Source: Liolophura sinensis (taxonomy: Eukaryota > Mollusca > Polyplacophora > Chitonida > Chitonidae). From it: a DNA stretch of 64,000 nucleotides. The stretch is from the NCBI RefSeq assembly GCF_032854445.1, contig NC_088304.1:3844001-3908000 (forward strand), read 5' to 3'. The notes under the pieces were generated by a model. The model saw only the letters and a program-made list of their open reading frames with translations. It searched no databases and was not told the DNA's origin. Every line of letters begins with the position of its first letter. The stretch's first letter is position 1. Shown piece by piece: positions 53,001-62,000 of this stretch. The position numbers were made by a program, and so were the translations under genes.

Positions 53001-56000
53001 TCTGTGTTTTGTGTGTTTGATAGAAAGAAGCAGAGGATGCACTGGCTGAAGCCCTGCCAGCTCTGGAGGCAGCCAGGCTAGCCCTGGAAGACCTGGACAA
53101 GTCAGATGTCACAGAAATCAGGTAGGGTTCACTGGAAATTTGACGCTGTACATAATATGATATAAGTCTTACAGTGTAGAGATTAAAACCAGAGCAGCAA
53201 CTATAGTGTGACTGTTGGCAAATGGTGGAATGTAACCAGTGAAACACAACCTCTTGTCAATTTACCACAGGCTTTTATTCTAACTGCTTATGGAAATGCA
53301 TAAGGAGTAGCAAATTACATGCCACGTAGCACATAAAGTGTAGCTGGAACTAAGTATGTAGGGATATCCTGATGGGCTGTTTTTCCTTTTCCTGTTCTAA
53401 ACTGTAATAACTTTTGGATCTTCTCAATTACGTGTAATGTTAAAATACCTGTTTTGTGTTCAGTCTTATATGAGTCAGTACTGGGACTGTTAAATAGTGT
53501 CTGTTTGTAGTGTCATATCTGTCAAACTCAATCTCCAGTGGACATGTTTGAATGCATACTCCTCACTGAGGGGAACCACACAAGGGAGATAACCTCGGGA
53601 CAAAATTCTCGTCTAGCTATAAATCTCTGCCACAACTAGTAAATTATGTTCAGAAATGTTAACTAATGCCAAGGTATGCAACCATAAAAGAAATACATGT
53701 TAACCCCTAATTACATTTTGTTTGTACAGATCCTTTGCCAAGCCTCCCAAGGCTGTGCAGACAGTGTGCGAGTGTATTGTGGTGATGAAGGGTATCAAAG
53801 AAGTCTCGTGGAAGTCTGCTAAGGGCATGATGGCAGAAACCAACTTCCTCAGGAGTCTGACTGAAATGGACGTGGACAATATCAGTGGCAAACAAGTCTC
53901 TACTGTTAAAGGTGAGTCAGCTGCATAATGGGTTAGGGAAATCATGCACCTAAAACCTGGCTGAAATAGGCAAAAAATTTCTGGTCAGAGAAATAAGGTC
54001 AAAAAGCAGAATAATTTTATGTTGTGGTGTGAGAAAGTGTTAGCCAGCTATTGTTCTTTGAAGTCTGAGACAGGAACTGGACTGATTTTAAATCGAGTTT
54101 GCCAGTGTCCTGTATGTAATAATTCACATGGTTGATGTATTTGTCACTAAAGCTGTTCGTTTTGTGTCAGGTTTACTGAATCAGATGGAGACGTCCCCAG
54201 AGGAGATGAGATCTGTGAGTAAGGCTGGTGCTGGGTTGCTCAAGTTTGTGGAGGCTGTGATGGGCTACTGTGCTGTAGCCAGGGAAATTAAACCCAAGAG
54301 AGAGAAGGTGAGACTTTCAGAACTGTCTACTCAAACTTCTGGCTGGGCAAAATGTTTTCATCAGTTTTGCCTTATAGAATCATTAACAGTTTTAAAGCAA
54401 TAGTTATTTCCATTCCATATTAAAGGACTGTGTGAAATGTAAGATTAAAGATTATGAATAAAATATAAAGATTTAGTAACTTCCAGTAACAGTGAATTCT
54501 AAAGCCCACTTTAATTAAACCTGCAAATATATTTTCAAATTTTATCTCCCGATTCACCTTTGTAATAACAGCATTTTGACTTGGGTAGCAGCAAAGTTTA
54601 TGAAGAAAGTGGTTACATGTAGTGTACTAGTGCAGCACATTGACACAGGAGCTTCTCACCAGTGTAGTCACTACGAGTTGAAGTCCAGGTCTTGCTGGTT
54701 TCCTGTCCGGTCATAGGTGGGATGGTCTCCCAACAGTCTGTGGATGGTGGTGACTTTCAACTATGACGAAATCACCTTGACTTATTTTCAGTATGTCCAG
54801 TAGATGTTAATGTATGTTTTTGATGAACTTATTTAGGTGGCTAAGCTAGAGAGGACATTCTACCAGGCCAAACGTGAACTGGACAAGATCAGTAACGAGG
54901 TGGCTTCACTGGAGAATGACCTCAAACAGCTGGGGGAGAAGTACGAGAGTGCCATGTCAGAGAAGATGAAGTTACAAGAGGAGGCAGAGATCATGGAGAG
55001 GCGACTTGTCGCTGCAGACAAACTCATCTCTGGTCTCAGCTCAGAAAGACTCCGGTAAGACCTGCTGATGTAATGCTCTGGTAATATTCAGATATTATCT
55101 GTAACCCTCTTATTGGGCAAGAAATGTCTCCATTGTTTTCACAAAGGAATATAGGGAGATAACTTTATCAGCAGACACGTATAACATAGATTGCAGGATT
55201 CGGGAATATACACTTCCCCCATGTGACTGTTACTGTCCAGTAAACACCTGATTATTTTGTCTGATGCAGGATAAAAAGAGCTACAAGTGCACCTTATGAT
55301 TTGGACTGACAGTGTTATTTTGAGTGTCTTTTGGATCTTTCTTTTGTGAATCATAGTACGTTGTGAGAGTATATAGCCCAGAAAAGATATGAGATGTTAC
55401 ATTTAAAAAAATTGTTAATGTTATAGGGGTTCCAGGGGCCAAAGTGTTGGGTAATTCACTTGTTTTTAAAAGCTCAAAATAAAAATGATGACATTCATGG
55501 AGATTTCTTTGTATCTTGCAAATATTGATAATGTCAGACACATGAATTAATTGTTGTTTGTGTTTTATACATATGTATTCCTTCAGTGTTTTTGTTTTCT
55601 TTGTTACAGTCATGTAAATTGAATCGAATACAGTTCACACCTATTAATTATATTGGATGACCTCAATTCTAGTTGAGGTAATCACTCTGATGAGCTCAAG
55701 ATGTCAAACATTTTGAGCCCTGGTTTTTCACTGGTACAGGCCGCAAATTGTTAAACTGTAAGCTGGGCCTTGTTTGCACTTCATTAAAGGCTCTACAGAG
55801 AGGTCAGATATTTAGAAAATTGTCTTCTGAATAAGAAGATTTTAACAATTTTCGGGAAATGTGACTCCAGCAAGTTTTGTGAACGTGGTTACGGTATGTT
55901 TTAATAACATTTTGTGAAATTTAAACCCCTGTGTTAATTTGTCTTCAGATGGACCTCTGATCTGGAAGTGCTGAAAGAGAAGCGAGTGCGTCTTTTGGGC

Positions 56001-59000
56001 GACTGCCTGGTAAGCTCTGCCTTCCTGAGCTATGTGGGTGCCTTCAGCTGGGAGTTCCGAGTGGACATGGTCTACACCGATTGGGTGGCAGATCTGGAGA
56101 GTAGGGAGGTGCCAATCAGCAATCCCTTCAAGCTGGAAGAACTTCTGACCAATGACGTCGAAGTCAGCCGGTAAGTGTTTCCCAAGACCATAAAAAATCA
56201 GTCATATTTTATTACACGAGGCTAATTAGAATTTGTCTTCCAAAGAAAACATTTTTAATGAGATGAAATTAAGTTACGAGAGAAAAATTTGTTGATGACT
56301 TGGATTTACCCAGAGAATCTTGTCATTTAGCCTGTTTTAATGAAGTGAACATTGCTACAGCCTTGTTTCTAGTCAAGCTTTATGCCATTTCCACAAACTG
56401 AGAAATTATTGTTGGAGATTTCCAGTATGGAAGGCTTTGAAAATGAAAATGTTTAGTTGAGTAGAGAGTTAAAAGTTCTAGGTATTTGGGCAGAGAAAAT
56501 TTTATGCATCATTTTCATGGTAAAGTACATGACATTTCCCAACATTTTGTATCGACAGTCGTCTTGTAGGTATCAAAACGGTTTACATGCTTTAGAACCT
56601 GATTGTCTTTGTGATTTGTCAGCTGGACTTCTGAAGGCTTGCCACCAGATGAGTTGTCCATCCAGAACGGAATCCTCACCACCCAGGCCAGTCGCTTCCC
56701 ACTCTGTATCGACCCTCAACAACAGGCTCTCAAGTGGATCAAAAAGAAAGAGGAGGCCAACAACCTCAAGGTAAATATGCCAGACGCAGTTAAGGTGCAG
56801 ACTCCATCTCGGCCTTGGTCTGGGAGATTGTAGATTCCCTACCCTGAATGTTTGTAGAGGCATTGAGTGGAGTTTGCAAGGTTACATGTATTGACACGGT
56901 CTTACTTTGGTTGAAGACAAATTGTCTTCCACTGATGGTGCATGCAAGTCTTTATGTTACACGTGAGAAAGTTTGTCAGTTATTTCCAAAAGTCCTCCAT
57001 CCATGCCATAAAACTGACCACCGTGGTATTAGTGAAATATTCTTGAATATGACGTTAAGCAAAGGTAGATGGTTCCGTGTAGATGTGATCTGAAATGCAG
57101 ATATTTGGTTTGGGGGAATTGTCAGTGAGAAAAAGGGAATAAAGTAACGTGTCTATATCCCAACATAAAATCAGGTCTTGCGGCCCACAAATTAGAGCTG
57201 TACAGATATAGTGTTAACAACATTAATATTTGAATTTAAATTCATTTACATACATGTAGTTATTTTGTATTTGGGGTATGTTCTGCCAGGTTATTTTGCT
57301 AGAAAAGGTATGCTCTTAGGGCTTGAGGATTTATGCCCTCTCTCTGACCTGTTTACATTTGCCTTTTACACTTGTAATCCTCTTCAGGTGTGCACCTTCA
57401 ATGACCCAGACTTCCTGAAGCAGTTAGAACTGGCAATCAAATATGGATTCCCCTTCCTCTTCCAAGATGTGGATGAATACATTGACCCAGTCATTGACAA
57501 CGTCCTGGAGAAGAACATCAAAGGTAGAATATAAGGCACTCCTCGAGCACAAACTGTCAGCACATTTAAATATACAAATACTACCATGTAAACAAAAGGA
57601 CATTAGTGTGCATTTTTTTTACCTCTCTCACAGTGGTGAAGAATTGTTTGACAATAAAATAGCTCAAATTTTTTTCATTAAAGTTGCTCACAAACAAGTG
57701 AACAAACAAACGTAAAAAAGCCAGCAAAAACATGACCTTGGTGGACTGGAAGTAAAATTCCTAGTAATGGTGTACAGAAATTATGTGACTGTGTAGTAAA
57801 GTTGATGGTATTGATTTATTGCAGATTTAAAACTGAGCCATACTTTTGTTGTTCCTTGTAGTCATGAACTCTGTGTGAAAGGCTCAAGGGCCCTACTGTG
57901 GATGATAAATCCTTACATCCTTCCTCCTATCCCTTCTCTCTCTCTCTCTCTCTGGGTATCTATAATTCTGTCGTTGCAATGTAAACCTGGTAGGCCTAAA
58001 TATGATTTCCTCCACTGATAAATCGAGACCATCTAAAATACTGGCTCAAGTGAGACTCAAACTCACAACTCAAGGTAAGGCAAGACACCCAAAGTTGTGT
58101 GTCCAAGTCTCACTTTAACCAGTGTTTTCACTTAGATTGATTTATTAGTGTAGGAAATGATATCTACCTGATGTATTATAATTTATAATGTAATCCAAAC
58201 TATTTTTGAAATTGTTTGGTTCACATTTTCAGGTGGTCAAGGAAGAGAGTTTGTTATGTTGGGAGACAAAGAAGTGGATTTTGATCCCAGTTTTAGACTG
58301 TACCTCAACACAAAACTGGCTAATCCTAAATATGGCCCCAACATCTTCGGTAAATCCATGGTGATCAACTACACAGTCACACTCAAGGTAAGAATATTCT
58401 TGAGCACGGTGTTTAACCCAATCAATGAAACAATCAGTCAGTGTCTTTATGCACTGCTGAGTAAGTGAGGGAGTGCTTTGGGTTTAACGTCATACTTAGC
58501 AATTTTTCAGTCATGTGACGAGTGTATGTACGTGTAATGTGCCTCCTTGTTGCAGGACGGATTTCCACCACTGTTTTATCATCACTTTTGCTGCTTCACT
58601 GAGACAGCCCCTCCCGAGCCATTATACTGATACGGGTCAACCAGTTGTTGCACTATCCCCTTAATGCTAAACGCCTAGCGAGGAAGCTACAACTTGCTCT
58701 TTTCAAGTCTTAGGTGTCATCCGACCGAGGATTGACCCTAGATCTACGGTGCCCTGAAGCGGATGCTCTACCAACTGAGCTATCGGGGGCCAGTATGCTC
58801 TGCTGAGCTGAATTTGTATCTCGTCTCCTTTTGGCCACGAATAAATCGTGTGGCAAATCACAAGTATATGTACCTGGCTGTTTCATTATTTTTATAACAC
58901 AAAATAATGATCTTGCAAGCATGATCTTGCAAACTAAAGCCATTTATGTGTGTACAAACTGTACCAAAAGTACCTCAAATTGGTCTTAATCATATGTGTA

Positions 59001-62000
59001 AAGGTCTGCCAGCAACCTAGGAATAGTTGTGGGTTTCTCCCAGACTTCCCAGTTTCCTCCCAATATTAGTCTGTCTGCAGTCATATAAGTGAAATATTCC
59101 TGAGTTAGGCACAAAACACCAATCAAATGAAAAAATAAATGACCTCAAATTAGCAGAGAGTTGATTGTGATGTTTTGCATTTTGCATAGGGGCTGGAAGA
59201 TCAGCTGTTGTCTGTGATTGTCAAGTTTGAGAGAAAGGAGCTAGAAGAGCAGAGAGAGAGACTAATTCAGGAAACAAGGTCAGTATGTTCACCTGTACAG
59301 TTCTGGATGAAACCAGTAAGTCTGTGTTTAGTTCTTTTCAAGTCCAGTAGACTTAGCTAATACTTTGAGTCTGGAGTCTACATTTCTGACACATACACAT
59401 TTAGTTGCGTATGTTATTAAAGAAATTGTGCAGCCAAGAGCAGGTTAAGATGCTTTTGTTTCAATCGTAAGATCACACATGGTAGGGCTTCAGTCCCAGC
59501 CTTGGACAGGGAGTTTGTGGATTTGTCTGTGCTATCTTTCTATAGAGTCTTGGTAACAGAAAGTGGTCTGTGTTGATTGATTGGTGGTGTACACTATCTA
59601 ATGTTTGTTGAAGACCATAACCACCTGTTTTCCTTCAGTATGATTTGCTCATCTTCATTCAAGTCAAGTTTGTCAATAACTTGCCATAGGTCGGTGGTTT
59701 ACCCTTGACACTGCTGTTTACCCTGTCCATGAAATGGATCTCCAGTGAAAAAACAACAGTCAAAGGAAGAACAAAGAACCTTTTGTCTACATAGACTACA
59801 TGTAGTAACATGCGTTTTGTGTTTTCAGTGAGAACAAAAAGCTGTTGAAGGACCTGGAAGATTCTCTGTTGAGAGAGTTGGCTCAGACCCAGGGGAACAT
59901 GTTAGACAATGTAGAGCTGGTTCAGACTCTGGAAGACACCAAGACCAAAGCCACAGAGGTGTGCATACTATAGTCTTTAGGAGTTTACATCATGAGCTTG
60001 CCATACACGGGCGCTTAAGACTCAACTCGACTGTTGTGTTGGGTTTTAAGCTCTCTTGTATGAGAAAGAATAAACTAGTTGTTACGTGTTAGCCAATTCA
60101 ATCTTAAAGTCATATGACCACCAGCGATTGGGATCAGCTCCACACCACCAGTTGAGCTGACCTGCATCTTAAGCTTTAAACGACTTTAGTCAGTAAAGAT
60201 AATTGAACTGTCAGCAAACTGATGGCTATGGCAGTTTGCTGAATCAGCAACTTCATAAAAATGAAACTTCACAGTTGCTCGTAACACCCATATAATGGTG
60301 GACGAATCTATCAGAATGCACCAAATTGTCATCTGAAAAATGCTAAACTTTAGGTGAAATACAGCTCTTGATTTAAAATAACTTATTATTTGGATTGATC
60401 ATGTGTGTTGGTATATTTGTTTGCTTGTGTCTCTCATGTCTGGTATACAAGCAGTGTTTACAGGTTGAATTATTTTCATGAGTACAGCTCTGTTAGAGAC
60501 TTCAGTTAAATGTATTGTTTCACCTTCTGCTTTGGGTCCCATTAGGCTGGCAAAATCTGTGTGACAATGTGTAATTTGGACAGATTTACCGCTGACAACC
60601 CTAGTACAACATAAGTTACTGATTGTTGAATTATCAATAAAGTGATCAGTGGTCTTGATTTAAGGTGGCAGAAAAGCTGAAACTCGGTGCAAAGACTGCG
60701 ATAGACATTGACAAGCTGCGTGATGGCTACCGTCCTGCGGCCAAGCGTGGAGCAATCCTGTTCTTTGTGTTAGCGGAGATGTCCTCCATCAACACCATGT
60801 ACCAGTACTCACTATCCTCCTACCTGGAGGTGTTTGAGTTCTCGCTGAAGAAGAGTCTGCCAGACAGCATCCTCCAGAAACGGCTTAAGAACATCATGGA
60901 CACGCTTACGCACAATGTCTACAACTACGGCTGCACAGGTAACTGACTGTCGGCAATGCCAGTGTTTTACATCCAAAGCAAAATGATTAAAATGTATTAA
61001 CTACATCTACAGATGCTGTGTGACAAGTATACAGGAATAAGTCTTGTCTACATAGATGCATGAAGAAAACTTTAATTGCAATTGACAAATTACATGTTAT
61101 TATGGAGATAAGTACACTATGCAACAATCAGCTCCCTGGTTTCACAATAAACAAGCTTCAGCTCGCTAAGTGTAGAATAAATTTCTGTAACTGAGAGTAT
61201 AAAGATTTTAAAATTGTTTTGCCTTGTTCTCCTTATACTTCGCTTTCCTGACCACTATCAGATACATGCATTAGGTGAAAAAATGCATAAATGTACAGCT
61301 TTTTCTCTCCAGTCAAATATTAAATAAATAAACATGTTCTTGATGTGCAGGTATATTTGAGAAGCACAAGCTGCTTTTCTCCTTCCAAATCACCATAAAA
61401 CTGGAACAAGATCAGTCAAAAGTGACACAGGAAGAACTGGATTTCTTCATCAAGGTATTGACTTTATTGGTAAAACACTAGTGTAGACCTACATTGTATA
61501 GATCCCCTGACAGGATCTTATGTTTATACATTTAAACTTTGCATTTCAATATTATTCATCAAGGCTACTTTTTTATTGCCTAAACTGATAAATTATTTAT
61601 GCATGACACGAATCTCCGAGTCAGCCAGATGAGCTGATGTAGTTTTATTTGCAAACTGAATGTATGTATTATCTGCGCTTTGTTTGAGTACTGTAACATA
61701 ACTGTAAGGGTAAGGGGATCATTGGTGGGGCAATAATCACATGTATGTTGGCTAAAGTAATGTTTGCTTTGATTTAGAAAAGATATATATGTGTCATTGT
61801 GTTTTCAGACCTCATGTTAAGATTCATTGAAACTTTCTGTCTGATTTGACGCAGTTTTCAGTGATTGATTGGGTCCATACAAGCTAATAATACTCAGTAT
61901 AAATTCAGGTCTTAATGTTTATCAACATAGAAAATGTGAATGGCTTTGGTTTGAATAGAAACATGACATTCCTGAAATTGTATTTCATCAAGCCCTTCTT

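Noticed and set aside
58715..58790. Possible tRNA gene on the minus strand
   Set aside because: It has A-box-like and B-box-like blocks, but no 3' acceptor stem pairing with GCCCCCG, and it is fused to a SINE body.
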